54,668 bases of DNA from Proteiniborus sp. DW1 (GCF_900095305.1 NZ_FMDO01000021.1:1-54668), one strand, 5' to 3'; positions 7,974-16,441 are shown, numbered from the stretch's first letter. Notes: generated by a model from the sequence alone, not told the origin. Numbers and translations: made by a program.

Positions 7974-8648
7974 ATGGCAGACAAGGTGATTGATACTAAT
8001 TCAATAACCGTAGTAGGCAAGATACTCAATGAAAAGGAGTTTAGTCACGAAATGTATGGAGAGGGTTTTTATACTTTTGATTTAGAAGTTCCTAGATTAA
8101 GTGACTATTCTGATGTGTTACCAATTACAATCTCTGAAAGGCTTTTAGTTAATATGGAAATTAAGCCAGGGGAAAATCTAGTAGTAGAGGGGCAGCTAAG
8201 GTCATATAACAGATATGTAGATGGGAGCAACAAATTAGTTCTAACAGTATTTGCAAGAGATGCAAGTGTTCCTGAAACTGAGGAAGAGCTTAATGAATTA
8301 CTAAAAAGACCAAATGAAATCTATCTTGATGGCTACATATGTAAAACACCTGTTTACAGGACAACTCCATTTGGAAGAGAGATAACAGACTTATTAATAG
8401 CAGTGAACAGGCCTTATAACAAATCTGACTACATACCTTGTATCGCCTGGGGAAGAAATGCTAGATTCTGCGAAAAGCTTCAAATCGGTGATCACATAAG
8501 ACTATGGGGAAGAATTCAAAGTCGTGAATATCAAAAGAGAACAAGTGAAGGAGAAGTCTTGAACAAAGTGGCATTTGAGGTATCAATATCAAAGCTTGAA
8601 TTTGTAAAAGAAGATAATAATAGAGATGGAAAAAAACAAGACCTTTAA
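7974..8648 (+). CDS. Single-stranded DNA-binding-type protein with two OB folds
   Basis: A 224-residue protein with two consecutive OB-fold domains. The first is at about 8-100 (NSITVVGKILNEKEFSHE ... GENLVVEGQLRSYNR) and the second at about 112-212 (NEIYLDGYICKTPVYRTTPF with 'DLLIAVNR ... YIPCIAWGRNARFCEKL'). The second domain carries the SSB-like 'tpfG.ei.d..iAvnR' motif. It lacks the flexible acidic tail ending in a D-D-x-I-P-F-type tip of housekeeping SSB. Binding of single-stranded DNA is inferred. The ATG at 7974 follows GGGGAGTGGGG. It is monocistronic, ending in a terminator, upstream of the microprotein and methyltransferase genes. Confidence 0.75.
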   Translation: MADKVIDTNSITVVGKILNEKEFSHEMYGEGFYTFDLEVPRLSDYSDVLPITISERLLVNMEIKPGENLVVEGQLRSYNRYVDGSNKLVLTVFARDASVPETEEELNELLKRPNEIYLDGYICKTPVYRTTPFGREITDLLIAVNRPYNKSDYIPCIAWGRNARFCEKLQIGDHIRLWGRIQSREYQKRTSEGEVLNKVAFEVSISKLEFVKEDNNRDGKKQDL

Positions 8649-8663
8649 AAGGTCTTGTTTTTT
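8631..8663 (+). terminator. Intrinsic terminator of the SSB-like gene
   Basis: AAAAAACAAGACC (8631-8643) pairs with GGTCTTGTTTTTT (8651-8663). The 5' arm lies in the last codons of the gene. Confidence 0.9.
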
Positions 8664-8688
8664 GATATAATCTTATTGAGGTGGTTAG

Positions 8689-8820
8689 ATGGATTATAAG
8701 GTTGTAGTGCTTTTTATATTGTTAATTATTCTAGTTAGTATGCAATATTCATTAAATAGGATACTTGTAGAATTAAAAGACATAAAAAAAATATTACTAC
8801 AGAAAAGAATCAATAATTAA
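8689..8820 (+). CDS. 43-residue single-span membrane microprotein
   Basis: The open frame from ATG 8689 to TAA 8820 encodes 43 residues. It has a short N-terminus (MDYK), one strongly hydrophobic segment of about 15 residues (VVVLFILLIILVSMQ) and a Lys/Arg-rich amphipathic tail (LVELKDIKKILLQKR). GAGGTGG at 8679-8685 is a good ribosome site. It lies 13 bases before the methyltransferase start, with no terminator between, so co-transcription is likely. The positive tail predicts N-out/C-in topology. Family and function are unknown to me. Confidence 0.65.
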   Translation: MDYKVVVLFILLIILVSMQYSLNRILVELKDIKKILLQKRINN

Positions 8821-8833
8821 AGCAGGTGAAAAT

Positions 8834-10726
8834 ATGAAACCTTTAATAGCTAAAATTGAAAATATATATGAATCATATTCTACAGAAGGTTATAGAGAAA
8901 TAGATGAGGAAATAATACACTCTGTTACTTTCCTCATTCTAAAGTATCATGGTATTCAAGAAGAGCAGATTACAGAGTTAGGGTTAGATAAGCTATTAAA
9001 GGTGAAAAACTATAGAGCTTATTCTCAGCTGGAATGTAGTGATTTAAAGCAGTTTTGGCGGAATTATATGATTTTAGCTAAGGTCTATGAATACATAGTT
9101 TCAAGAAAGATAGATAGAAGAGAAAAGTATGGGATTTACTATACACCAGAATGGATAGTAAAACATATGGTAGATAAGTCAGTTAATGAAGTGCTGAAAA
9201 AACGAAATAGGCTTAAAGATATAAGGATACTAGAGCCTGCTTGTGGTTGTGGTGTATTTTTGTTGTATCTATTTGATGCACTATATGAGCTATATTTAAA
9301 GAGGACGAAATATTGCAGTATAGATATATGCAAAAATATTATCCGAGACAACTTATATGGAGTTGATATAGATCCCAATGCAATAGAAATATGCAAATAC
9401 TTACTGCTAATAAAAGTGCTTATAAAAACAGGCAAAGCTATGAAATTGGAATTTAATTTATTTGATGATGATTTTTTAGTAAGTTCTTCAATCAATGGTG
9501 AAGGCTACGATTTAATAATAGGAAACCCTCCATATTTAGAGAACAGAGGACTTAATAAGTACTTTGACAAAGAGTTTCTTAAAAGAAATTTTGCTACAGC
9601 GATAGGTAGGTTTGACATTTATAGTCTATTTATTGAAAAGTCAATATCACTACTTAATAAAGATGGAAGCCTTAACTTTGTTGTGCCAGGAAATTTGCTA
9701 TATAATAATAATTTTGCTCCCATAAGAAGATTTATATTAGATAACTCATCAATTATAAGTATAACTAATTTAGGTGAGGGTATTTTTCAAGATGTTGGAA
9801 TGAATATGATTATCATCTCTCTATATAATAGTATTATTAAATCCGATAACTTAATTAAATGTAAGAATATTTCTAATAGTGAAGATAAAAAGAGAGATAT
9901 TGAAAAAAATAAGTATAAGGAAGTTCCTCAGAGATTTTATGAAAATACACTTTTGAATGTTTTTGATATAGAATCTTCATATGAAACATTTGAACTCAGG
10001 GAAAAAATCTACCAGAGGTGTAATCTGAGAATCAATGATGTAGCTGAAGTAGTTTCTGGAATTGCAACTGGAAACATTAGAGCGAATTTATTGACAAAAG
10101 ACGGAAATAAGGAGAATACAAAACGGGTATTAGAAGGTAAGAATGTTAAAAGATTCTATCATGAATGGGCAGGCCTATACTTTATTAATGATAAATCTAT
10201 TATTGATAGAAACAAGGGGCAATATGCCACATTCATGAGAGAAGATATGATTAACAAAGAAAAGCTTATTATTAGGCAAACAGCAGATAAGTTTATTTGC
10301 TCATATGATAATGAGAAGTACTATATTCTAAATACTCTTTATTCATTGGTAATCAGAGAGAGTTATAAAAACACCCTAGATATAAAATATTTGCTGGCGC
10401 TTTTAAATTCAAAGCTCTATAATTTTTTATATAGTACTTTAATTAGAGAAAAAGGTAAGTTGTTTCCACAGCTTAAAGTATTTCATATTCAATATAGTCC
10501 CATTGTAATTCCTGATAAAAACACTCAGCAAAAAATAAGAAACATAGTAGATAAAATAATCATACTAAATAAGAAAATAAATAATAGTGATACCAAAGAT
10601 AGCACAGCCCAATCTAGACATGAAAAAGAAAGGGAGAGTTTATATCATCTTTTAGATAAAATGATATATAAGATATTTGGATTAAATTTTAAAGAAATTG
10701 AAACAATAAATAAAGAAGTTGATTAG
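8834..10726 (+). CDS. Orphan type II N6-adenine DNA methyltransferase, CamA-like
   Basis: A 630-residue gamma-class adenine methyltransferase. Marks are GIYYTPEWIV (100-109), SAM-binding motif I EPACGCGVFL (134-143), GVDIDPNAIE (motif II) and catalytic NPPY (231-234). From about 390 there is a TaqI/Eco57I-type target-recognition half ending in 'LLALLNSKLYNFLY'. I see no PD-(D/E)XK nuclease in the first 95 residues, and no restriction gene is adjacent, so it looks like an orphan. The layout, including the Cys-Gly-Cys-Gly form of motif I and GIYYTP, closely recalls CamA of C. difficile, which methylates CAAAAA and affects sporulation. That link is from recall, not alignment. It follows the microprotein gene. 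The start has AGCAGGTG upstream. Confidence 0.85.
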   Translation: MKPLIAKIENIYESYSTEGYREIDEEIIHSVTFLILKYHGIQEEQITELGLDKLLKVKNYRAYSQLECSDLKQFWRNYMILAKVYEYIVSRKIDRREKYGIYYTPEWIVKHMVDKSVNEVLKKRNRLKDIRILEPACGCGVFLLYLFDALYELYLKRTKYCSIDICKNIIRDNLYGVDIDPNAIEICKYLLLIKVLIKTGKAMKLEFNLFDDDFLVSSSINGEGYDLIIGNPPYLENRGLNKYFDKEFLKRNFATAIGRFDIYSLFIEKSISLLNKDGSLNFVVPGNLLYNNNFAPIRRFILDNSSIISITNLGEGIFQDVGMNMIIISLYNSIIKSDNLIKCKNISNSEDKKRDIEKNKYKEVPQRFYENTLLNVFDIESSYETFELREKIYQRCNLRINDVAEVVSGIATGNIRANLLTKDGNKENTKRVLEGKNVKRFYHEWAGLYFINDKSIIDRNKGQYATFMREDMINKEKLIIRQTADKFICSYDNEKYYILNTLYSLVIRESYKNTLDIKYLLALLNSKLYNFLYSTLIREKGKLFPQLKVFHIQYSPIVIPDKNTQQKIRNIVDKIIILNKKINNSDTKDSTAQSRHEKERESLYHLLDKMIYKIFGLNFKEIETINKEVD

Positions 10727-10911
10727 TCAGTAGAGTTTTTACAAAATTTATTTAGAAAGTCTATTTTTACCATAGTATGAATGTTGTACTCTTCTTGGCT
10801 AATGATGCCTTTTGCTTGGAGTTTGTCAAATAAATTTATAAAAGTTGAACAAAGTTCACATAATTTTCCTTCAATATCTTTAATATTTTTAGTATTTTTA
10901 GTATCTGTCAT
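10723..10911 (-). CDS. Small hypothetical protein with SHOCT-like motif
   Basis: 62 residues from ATG 10911; GAGG nine bases upstream fits this start better than the TTG at 10920. The C-terminal half (FDKLQAKGIISQEEYNIHT then KIDFLNKF) has the pattern of short oligomerisation-type SHOCT motifs, 'L..kGiIt.eEy...K..fL'. The first half has a CELC pair. It is convergent with the methyltransferase, and the two stop codons overlap by four bases, so the genes may influence each other's transcription. No function can be assigned. Confidence 0.55.
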   Translation of the reverse strand: MTDTKNTKNIKDIEGKLCELCSTFINLFDKLQAKGIISQEEYNIHTMVKIDFLNKFCKNSTD

Positions 10912-11150
10912 TTTAGTCAACCTCGACTTAATTTTTTATTTTAGTATATTAAAAATGTGTTCAAAATAATTCGTATAAATCATGTATATAGAAAAATAGA
11001 AGTAAAGTAAAGTAAAAACATTTACGCTTAATATATATCAATATATATTCTATATGTTTTTTGAAAATCCTTCTTACAATATTATATTTAATATATATTC
11101 AAAAAATTAAAATTGATTTTGTTTTTTTTAATGTACTCTTAATCAAATTA

Positions 11151-11179
11151 TTGACAAAGCAAGGTGTTTGGTTTAGAAT
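11151..11179 (+). promoter_or_regulatory. Sigma-A promoter for hpt
   Basis: TTGACA (11151-11156), 17-base spacer, TAGAAT (11174-11179). It lies 67 bases before hpt, in an otherwise gene-free AT-rich stretch (10912-11245) holding several TAATATATAT-type runs. Confidence 0.75.
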
Positions 11180-11245
11180 GAGGTTTAAATAGAGTGGATT
11201 GTCTTTATAATATTTTTAATTTATTCCTAAAGGGGTTGAAATCTT

Positions 11246-11773
11246 ATGATTACTAATAAGCAACGAAAAATTTTATTTTCTACTGATGAAATTAAAGAAA
11301 GAGTTAGGGAGCTAGGCCAACAAATAAACAAAGATTACGAAGGAAAAAAATTAGTAGTAGTATCTCTTTTAAGGGGTAGCTTTATATTTGCAGCAGATTT
11401 AGTGAGAGAGATAGAAGTACCTGTACAAATGGAGTTTATGACTACTGCAAGCTATGGATATGGTGAAGAATCATCTGGACAAGTTAATATAATTAATGAT
11501 ATTAAGGATGATATAGCGGGTAGAGATGTATTAGTTGTTGATGATATCATGGATTCTGGCTTAACTATGGAAAAAATAATTGAGCACTTGAAGAAGAAAA
11601 ATCCAAGCAGTATTAAATCTTGTGTTATGCTTGATAAGCCTGAAAGAAGAAGAACTGAAATCACACCTGACTATGTAGGATTTACAATTCCAGACTATTT
11701 CATAGTTGGCTATGGTTTGAATTATGGAGATTATTATAGAAATGTTCCTTATATTTTTTCATTTATAGACTAA
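11246..11773 (+). CDS. hpt: Hypoxanthine phosphoribosyltransferase
   Basis: A 175-residue purine salvage enzyme that joins hypoxanthine or guanine to PRPP. The PRPP-binding loop VLVVDDIMDSGLT lies at 95-107. Also visible are VVSLLRGSFIFAADL, the flexible loop MTTASYGYGEESSG, KPERR, and the C-terminal 'DYFIVGYGLNYGDYYRNVPYI'. Length is normal. It is monocistronic with its own TTGACA/TAGAAT promoter and a perfect terminator shared with the convergent dapB. The start follows AAAGGGG. Confidence 0.95.
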   Translation: MITNKQRKILFSTDEIKERVRELGQQINKDYEGKKLVVVSLLRGSFIFAADLVREIEVPVQMEFMTTASYGYGEESSGQVNIINDIKDDIAGRDVLVVDDIMDSGLTMEKIIEHLKKKNPSSIKSCVMLDKPERRRTEITPDYVGFTIPDYFIVGYGLNYGDYYRNVPYIFSFID

Positions 11774-11775
11774 TC

Positions 11776-11810
11776 TTTAAAGAGCTGATTTTCAAAATCA
11801 GCTCTTTAAA
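11776..11810. terminator. Bidirectional terminator between hpt and dapB
   Basis: TTTAAAGAGCTGATTTT (11776-11792) and AAAATCAGCTCTTTAAA (11794-11810) are perfect complements. It sits between the two convergent stop codons and ends T-rich on both strands. Confidence 0.9.
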
Positions 11811-11817
11811 AGTTTTC

Positions 11818-12576
11818 TTAATTCTTAATTAAATCGTCCATGTTATAATATCCAGGTTCTTTTTTAGATATAAATTTAGCGGCTCTAATAGCTCCTAGGG
11901 CAAATATGTTCTTAGATGAAGCAATATGTGATATTTCAATTGCCTCGTCATTACCAGCAAATATTACTGTATGTTCACCAACTATAGTCCCGCCTCGTAT
12001 AGAGTGGATCCCAATTTCATTTTCATTTCTTTTATCGGTTTTAGTATGTCTTCCAAAAATATACTTCTTAGGCGTTTTTAAGCTATCATTTATTTTATCT
12101 GCAATTAAAAAAGCAGTACCACTTGGAGCATCTACTTTTAGATTATGATGCTTTTCTACTATTTCAATATCATATGAATTGCCCACTATCTTTGCTGCTT
12201 CTTGAACCAGTTTAGATAGTACATTTATTCCTATTGACATATTGGCAGATTGAAAAATAGGAACATTTATAGATGCATTTCTTATATTGTTCATATCTTG
12301 GGTGGAAAGTCCTGTTGTCGCAATAACTAATGGAGTATTAGTTTTAATAGCATAATCTAATAAACTATCCAAGGCTTCAGGTCTAGAAAAATCTATTATA
12401 ACATCTGCTTTTTCCTTAAAGTCAAAAATATTCTTAAATATTGGGAAATTTGCCGTAATTCCTTGCAGATTTCTATCTATTCCAGCTGCTATCTCAAGCT
12501 CTTTATCTTGAGCAATTTGATTGGCTAATACTTGCCCCATCTTTCCATTACATCCATTTATTATTACCTTAAGCAT
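11818..12576 (-). CDS. dapB: 4-hydroxy-tetrahydrodipicolinate reductase
   Basis: 252 residues. It reduces 4-hydroxy-tetrahydrodipicolinate with NAD(P)H in the diaminopimelate/lysine pathway. The nucleotide-binding GCNGKMG lies at 8-14. The catalytic and substrate segment EKHHNLKVDAPSGTA and the IHSIRGGTIVGEH motif are intact. It lies 9 bases downstream of dapA on the same strand, making a dapA-dapB operon. In a spore former the same intermediate also feeds dipicolinic acid synthesis. No other lysine genes are in the window. Confidence 0.95.
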   Translation of the reverse strand: MLKVIINGCNGKMGQVLANQIAQDKELEIAAGIDRNLQGITANFPIFKNIFDFKEKADVIIDFSRPEALDSLLDYAIKTNTPLVIATTGLSTQDMNNIRNASINVPIFQSANMSIGINVLSKLVQEAAKIVGNSYDIEIVEKHHNLKVDAPSGTAFLIADKINDSLKTPKKYIFGRHTKTDKRNENEIGIHSIRGGTIVGEHTVIFAGNDEAIEISHIASSKNIFALGAIRAAKFISKKEPGYYNMDDLIKN

Positions 12577-12585
12577 GAGGACCTC

Positions 12586-13458
12586 CTATAGCATATTATA
12601 ATTTTTAAGTTCTTTAATAAGAACTTTAGTTGCTTCTTCTGACATCTCAACTAATGGGAGTCTCAAATCACCTACATTCATGCCTAGTAGATTCATAGCT
12701 TTTTTTATTGGAATTGGATTTGTCTCTATGAATAGAGCATCTATTAATGGTTTCATTTTAAGCTGAAGATGTTTTGCCCTTTCAATATCCTTTTTCAAAT
12801 AGCTTGCTACCATATCATGGGTATCTTTTGGAAGTATATTAGCTATTACAGATATGACACCTACTCCTCCTAAAGATAGTAGAGGGACTACCATATCATC
12901 ATTGCCAGAATAAATAGCAAAGTCTTCTGGACACAAGCGAGCTATTTCAGCTACCTGACTTATATTGCCACTAGCTTCTTTAACTCCTCTTATGTTAGGA
13001 TGCTTGGAAAGTTCAGCTAATGTACTTGGCAGTATGTTAAAGCCAGTTCTTCCAGGAACATTATAGACTATTATAGGGATATTTACACTATCTGCAATAG
13101 CATTGTAGTGAACTATAAGACCCTTTTGAGTAGATTTGTTATAATATGGGTTTACTATGAGTAATCCATCTACTCCAAGACTTTCTGCTTTTTTACTCAT
13201 TTCAACTGTATGTTGAGTATTGTTGCTTCCAGTTCCTGCAATAACAGGAATTCTTTTATTTACTATGTTTACCGTATATCTGATAGTTTCAATTTTTTCA
13301 TTATCTGTCATAGTAGCAGCTTCACCTGTTGTACCACAAATGATTATTGCATCAGTATGCTCTTTAATATGCCACTCTAGCAGCTCTCCTAGTTTATCAA
13401 AATCCACTTGATTATTTCTAAAAGGTGTAATGATTGCAACTCCCGAACCTTTAAACAA
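12586..13458 (-). CDS. dapA: 4-hydroxy-tetrahydrodipicolinate synthase
   Basis: 290 residues. It condenses pyruvate with aspartate semialdehyde, the first step committed to diaminopimelate. The TIM-barrel marks are CGTTGE (41-46), the catalytic Tyr in [11 protein letters not shown] (Y132), the Schiff-base Lys in VKEASGN (K160) and IYSGNDD. The start is TTG at 13458 with AAGGAGGAACC upstream. It is the first gene of the dapA-dapB operon. I see no lysine riboswitch or T-box in the 190-base gap to the divergent CPBP gene, so regulation is unresolved. Confidence 0.95.
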   Translation of the reverse strand: MFKGSGVAIITPFRNNQVDFDKLGELLEWHIKEHTDAIIICGTTGEAATMTDNEKIETIRYTVNIVNKRIPVIAGTGSNNTQHTVEMSKKAESLGVDGLLIVNPYYNKSTQKGLIVHYNAIADSVNIPIIVYNVPGRTGFNILPSTLAELSKHPNIRGVKEASGNISQVAEIARLCPEDFAIYSGNDDMVVPLLSLGGVGVISVIANILPKDTHDMVASYLKKDIERAKHLQLKMKPLIDALFIETNPIPIKKAMNLLGMNVGDLRLPLVEMSEEATKVLIKELKNYNML

Positions 13459-13579
13459 AATTACTGGTTCCTCCTTTCCTATGATAACTATAGATTACTA
13501 ACAAGAAGTTTATTTTTCTACCTCTTAAATATAGTATATTATCTTATATTTAAAAAGGGTACAGAATATACAATAGTAA

Positions 13580-13609
13580 TTGAATTTATCCAATATTCAA
13601 TGATAGAAT
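13580..13609 (+). promoter_or_regulatory. Probable sigma-A promoter for the CPBP protease gene
   Basis: TTGAAT (13580-13585), 18-base spacer, TAGAAT (13604-13609) preceded by an extended -10 TGA. It lies 37 bases before the start codon. Confidence 0.5.
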
Positions 13610-13646
13610 AGAGTGTAAGCAAAATTCATATTCAGGGGGTCAATTA

Positions 13647-14621
13647 ATGGTAAGAAATAATTCAAGGCCTTCAATAATTGAGGCTAATTCTTTTTATTTG
13701 TTTATTGGTATTATTCTATTAACTCTTGGTGCATATGTACAAAGTAAAGGAACATATTCTGGTCTAGTAATTACTGAGTATGTAATTATACTTGCACCGA
13801 CTATATTCTACATGAAAATGAGAGGATTTAGTCTCAAACATGTACTTAGACTAAATAAGATTTCACTTAAGCAAGTGCTGCTGATTCCACTGATAGTCAT
13901 TTTTTCTTATCCAATTGGAGTGTTTTTTAACTACTTAATGCTAATAGTTCTAAACTATTTTGGGAAGGTAAGACCAAATCCTGTTCCAATACCGGAAAAT
14001 GGTCAAGAAATGATAATAGGGCTTATAGTAGTAGCTTTATCTGCTGGAATATGTGAGGAAATAATGTTTAGAGGATTCATGATGAAAGCATATGAAAAGC
14101 TAGGTATGAAATTAAGTATAATATATTCAGCAATATTATTCGGATTATTTCACTTTAATATTCAAAATTTATTAGGACCGATTTATTTAGGCATAGTATT
14201 TGGATATATTGTGTATAAAACAGATAGTATTTTTGCTTCTATGATTGCCCATGCAGCTAATAATGCTTTTGCTCTAATATTAGGAATGTGGGTATCTAAA
14301 ATTGAAGTAAATCCAGAGTTAGCTTCAGAGATAGCTTCTTCTGGAGTAATATCAGATACAGCGGCTATGCTGCTGGGAGCTATTGGTGTAGGAATTATAG
14401 CAGCGATTTGCGGAGTGATAGTACTCTTTCTACTAAAGCTATTGCCAAAAACCAAAAATAATACTGCTGAGAATATAGAGCCTATTACTCAATTAGATAC
14501 AGGAACCGTTATTCATGAAGAATTAGAAGTTAGTACAAAAGAAGGTATACTATCTTATGCCCCAGTATTTATTGTAATATTAATGTTTATTTATGGAACA
14601 TATATGTTTTTTAAAATATAA
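13647..14621 (+). CDS. CPBP-family intramembrane glutamic endopeptidase
   Basis: A 324-residue polytopic membrane protein with the CPBP (Abi/CAAX-like) protease motifs: EEIMFRGFMM (EExxxR, the catalytic Glu pair), FGLFHFN, and a later 'AHAANNAFA' His-Asn motif. About eight hydrophobic segments are visible, including one at the very C-terminus. Homologues process prenylated proteins in eukaryotes and are linked to bacteriocin immunity or envelope processing in bacteria; the substrate here is unknown. CAGGGGG precedes the ATG. It is monocistronic and divergent from dapA. Confidence 0.85.
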   Translation: MVRNNSRPSIIEANSFYLFIGIILLTLGAYVQSKGTYSGLVITEYVIILAPTIFYMKMRGFSLKHVLRLNKISLKQVLLIPLIVIFSYPIGVFFNYLMLIVLNYFGKVRPNPVPIPENGQEMIIGLIVVALSAGICEEIMFRGFMMKAYEKLGMKLSIIYSAILFGLFHFNIQNLLGPIYLGIVFGYIVYKTDSIFASMIAHAANNAFALILGMWVSKIEVNPELASEIASSGVISDTAAMLLGAIGVGIIAAICGVIVLFLLKLLPKTKNNTAENIEPITQLDTGTVIHEELEVSTKEGILSYAPVFIVILMFIYGTYMFFKI

Positions 14622-14640
14622 ATTAGATAGGGAAAGATTA

Positions 14641-14669
14641 AAGGACCTACCTGGGGAAAGTAGGTCCTT
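14641..14669 (+). terminator. Probable terminator of the CPBP gene
   Basis: AAGGACCTAC (14641-14650) pairs with GTAGGTCCTT (14660-14669). The downstream T-run is weak (TATTAAT). The stem ends GACCTA/TAGGTC resemble those of repeat module A, but the interior does not match. Confidence 0.6.
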
Positions 14670-14680
14670 ATTAATGTAAA

Positions 14681-14705
14681 TTAATATATACAAAATATAT
14701 ATTAA
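14681..14705. repeat. AT-only 10-bp inverted repeat
   Basis: TTAATATATA (14681-14690) and TATATATTAA (14696-14705) form a perfect inverted repeat with spacer CAAAA. It lies in the gap between the CPBP and SASP genes, whose remainder to 14894 shows no gene. It could be an operator, or chance in AT-rich DNA. Confidence 0.35.
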
Positions 14706-14894
14706 AGGGGGAGTGGGAAAGTAGTATCTTTCACAAGCCATAGTTTAACATATAACTATCAAATTAATCAAGTGGAAATGTTAACTTTTAAGCAAACTTA
14801 ATAGTTATTTAAATTGCGTAACATTTGTATTACAGATTGATAAGAATAAAATTTCTCTTTTTTTCAAATAATAGCTAAAAGGAGGAATGTTGTT

Positions 14895-15083
14895 ATGAAA
14901 AATAAAAAGTTAAAAATTGAAACACCACAAGATAAATTGAAGTATGAAATAGCACAAGAACTAGGGCTAATGGATAAGATTAAAGAAGTGGGGTGGGGAG
15001 GACTTACTGCAAAAGAAACAGGGCGAATTGGGGGTATCATGACTGTAAGAACTAGAAATAAAGCTAAAGGTAAAGAAAAATAA
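14895..15083 (+). CDS. Divergent alpha/beta-type small acid-soluble spore protein
   Basis: A 62-residue SASP of the minor type. It has the GPR cleavage context YEIAQELGL and the DNA-binding block WGGLTAKETGRIGGIMT, but also a Lys-rich N-terminus and C-terminus. It differs clearly from the major-type SASP at 1.7 kb. AAAAGGAGGAATG upstream is a strong ribosome site for the ATG at 14895. It is monocistronic. Spore DNA protection is inferred from the family. Confidence 0.85.
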   Translation: MKNKKLKIETPQDKLKYEIAQELGLMDKIKEVGWGGLTAKETGRIGGIMTVRTRNKAKGKEK

Positions 15084-15177
15084 TTATAAAAATTGAGCAG
15101 TTGAATGCTTTATTAAATTATACTAAAATTAAATAGACATTAAATAACATGTTAGAATTATAAAAGGGGACAAAATT

Positions 15178-15915
15178 ATGAATGCATATATAGAGTTTGC
15201 GCGTATTTATGATGAATTGATGGAAGATATAGATTATTGTAGCTGGATGAAGTTTGTAAAATACACTTTGGACGAATATAATAAAAAACCACGAGATGTA
15301 TTAGAAATGGCATGCGGCACAGGAAACTTTACTAGGCTTTTATGTGAAGAGGACTACAATATAACTGCATTTGATTTATCTGAAGGATATGTTATCCATG
15401 CATATGATAAGCTAGACACATACAGGAATATTCGACTGATAAAGCAGGACATGGTAAGATTTAATATTAACAAAGAATTTGACATGGTAATATCTGTTTG
15501 TGATAGTATAAATTACATAACGAATTATTCAGAGCTTGTGAAAACCTTTGATAATGTGTATTTGCATTTAAGAGCAGGTGGAGTGTTCATCTTTGACGTA
15601 AATTCACATTATAAATTAAAAAAAGTAATAGGAAACAATACATTTGTTGAAGACAAAGAGGATGTGTTTTATGTTTGGGAAAATGAGTATGACGATGTAC
15701 ATGATATCTGTGAGTTTTATATAACTTTTTTTGTTAAAGAACAGGGTTTATATAAAAGGTTTGATGAAGTACATGTTGAAAAAGCATATGCTTCATCAGA
15801 CATTGAGAATGCTCTTAGAAAATCCGGTTTTAGTGTTATAAATGTATATAATGGATATTCTAGAGAACTGGTTAAGGACGATACTGAAAGATTAACTTAT
15901 TTTGCTATAAAATAG
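15178..15915 (+). CDS. Class I SAM-dependent methyltransferase
   Basis: A 245-residue methyltransferase. SAM-binding motif I is LEMACGTGNF (42-51), the acidic end of beta-2 is AFDLSEGYV, and 'DMVISVCDSINYI' is the motif-IV region. It then has 'LRAGGVFIFDVNSHYKL', the pattern of small-molecule methyltransferases often seen in clostridia upstream of csp/hslO-type genes. The substrate is unknown. AAAAGGGG precedes the ATG. It is monocistronic. Confidence 0.85.
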   Translation: MNAYIEFARIYDELMEDIDYCSWMKFVKYTLDEYNKKPRDVLEMACGTGNFTRLLCEEDYNITAFDLSEGYVIHAYDKLDTYRNIRLIKQDMVRFNINKEFDMVISVCDSINYITNYSELVKTFDNVYLHLRAGGVFIFDVNSHYKLKKVIGNNTFVEDKEDVFYVWENEYDDVHDICEFYITFFVKEQGLYKRFDEVHVEKAYASSDIENALRKSGFSVINVYNGYSRELVKDDTERLTYFAIK

Positions 15916-15971
15916 TATGTTCCTCTTATGCTTAAGTGTTGAATAAATAGGGATTTATCTGGGAATATTAA

Positions 15972-16000
15972 TTGACAAAGAGCTAACCATATGATAAACT
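15972..16000 (+). promoter_or_regulatory. Sigma-A promoter of the cold-shock gene
   Basis: TTGACA (15972-15977), 17-base spacer, TAAACT (15995-16000) with an extended -10 TG. The predicted leader of about 65 bases before the csp start fits the long untranslated leaders typical of cold-shock genes. Confidence 0.75.
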
Positions 16001-16071
16001 AGCAATTGTAAGTGGATGTACATAAAAGAGGTTCATCTGCAAATTTTTCAGTATATGGAGGAATGTTTTAA

Positions 16072-16272
16072 ATGGTTAAAGGTACAGTAAAATGGTTCAA
16101 TGCAACAAAAGGATATGGATTCATATCAACTGAAGCTGGAGAAGATGTATTCGTTCACTACTCAGCTATAACAGGAGATGGATTCAAGACTCTAGATGAG
16201 GGACAAAACGTTGAATTTGAAATAGTTCAAGGTGAAAAAGGACCTCAAGCTACAAATGTTACAAAACTATAA
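16072..16272 (+). CDS. csp: Cold-shock protein, CspA family
   Basis: A 66-residue single OB-fold cold-shock protein acting as an RNA chaperone. Both nucleic-acid-binding motifs are present: KGYGFIS (RNP1) and DVFVHYS (RNP2). Length is standard. The ATG at 16072 has ATGGAGGAATG upstream. It is monocistronic with its own promoter and terminator. Which csp paralogue it is cannot be told. Confidence 0.95.
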   Translation: MVKGTVKWFNATKGYGFISTEAGEDVFVHYSAITGDGFKTLDEGQNVEFEIVQGEKGPQATNVTKL

Positions 16273-16320
16273 TCGACTATTATTCTAAACTTTTTATATA
16301 TAGTTTTTTGACGGTAGCAC

Positions 16321-16340
16321 AGCCCCTTTACGGGGCTTTT
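16321..16340 (+). terminator. Intrinsic terminator of the csp gene
   Basis: AGCCCC (16321-16326) pairs with GGGGCT (16332-16337), followed by a T-run. Confidence 0.85.
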
Positions 16341-16441
16341 ATATTTTTTGATTATTTTTAATATTTTAGGTAAAATATATAGGTAGATAAAACACATAAG
16401 TTATAATACTACAACTTCTAATATACTACAGGAGGATTTTT

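Noticed and set aside
11021-11110. TAATATATAT-type repeats ahead of hpt, considered as an origin or operator array
   Set aside because: Only three loose AT-rich runs with irregular spacing; no DnaA-box-like sites seen, and such runs are common in this base composition.
13408-13611. 67-codon plus-strand frame over the start of dapA
   Set aside because: It begins inside dapA on the opposite strand and runs through the promoter region; no ribosome site or family resemblance.
14641-14669. A further copy of repeat module A, because of the GACCTA/TAGGTC ends
   Set aside because: The interior CGATT stem and the following module B are absent; it is better read as the CPBP gene's own terminator.
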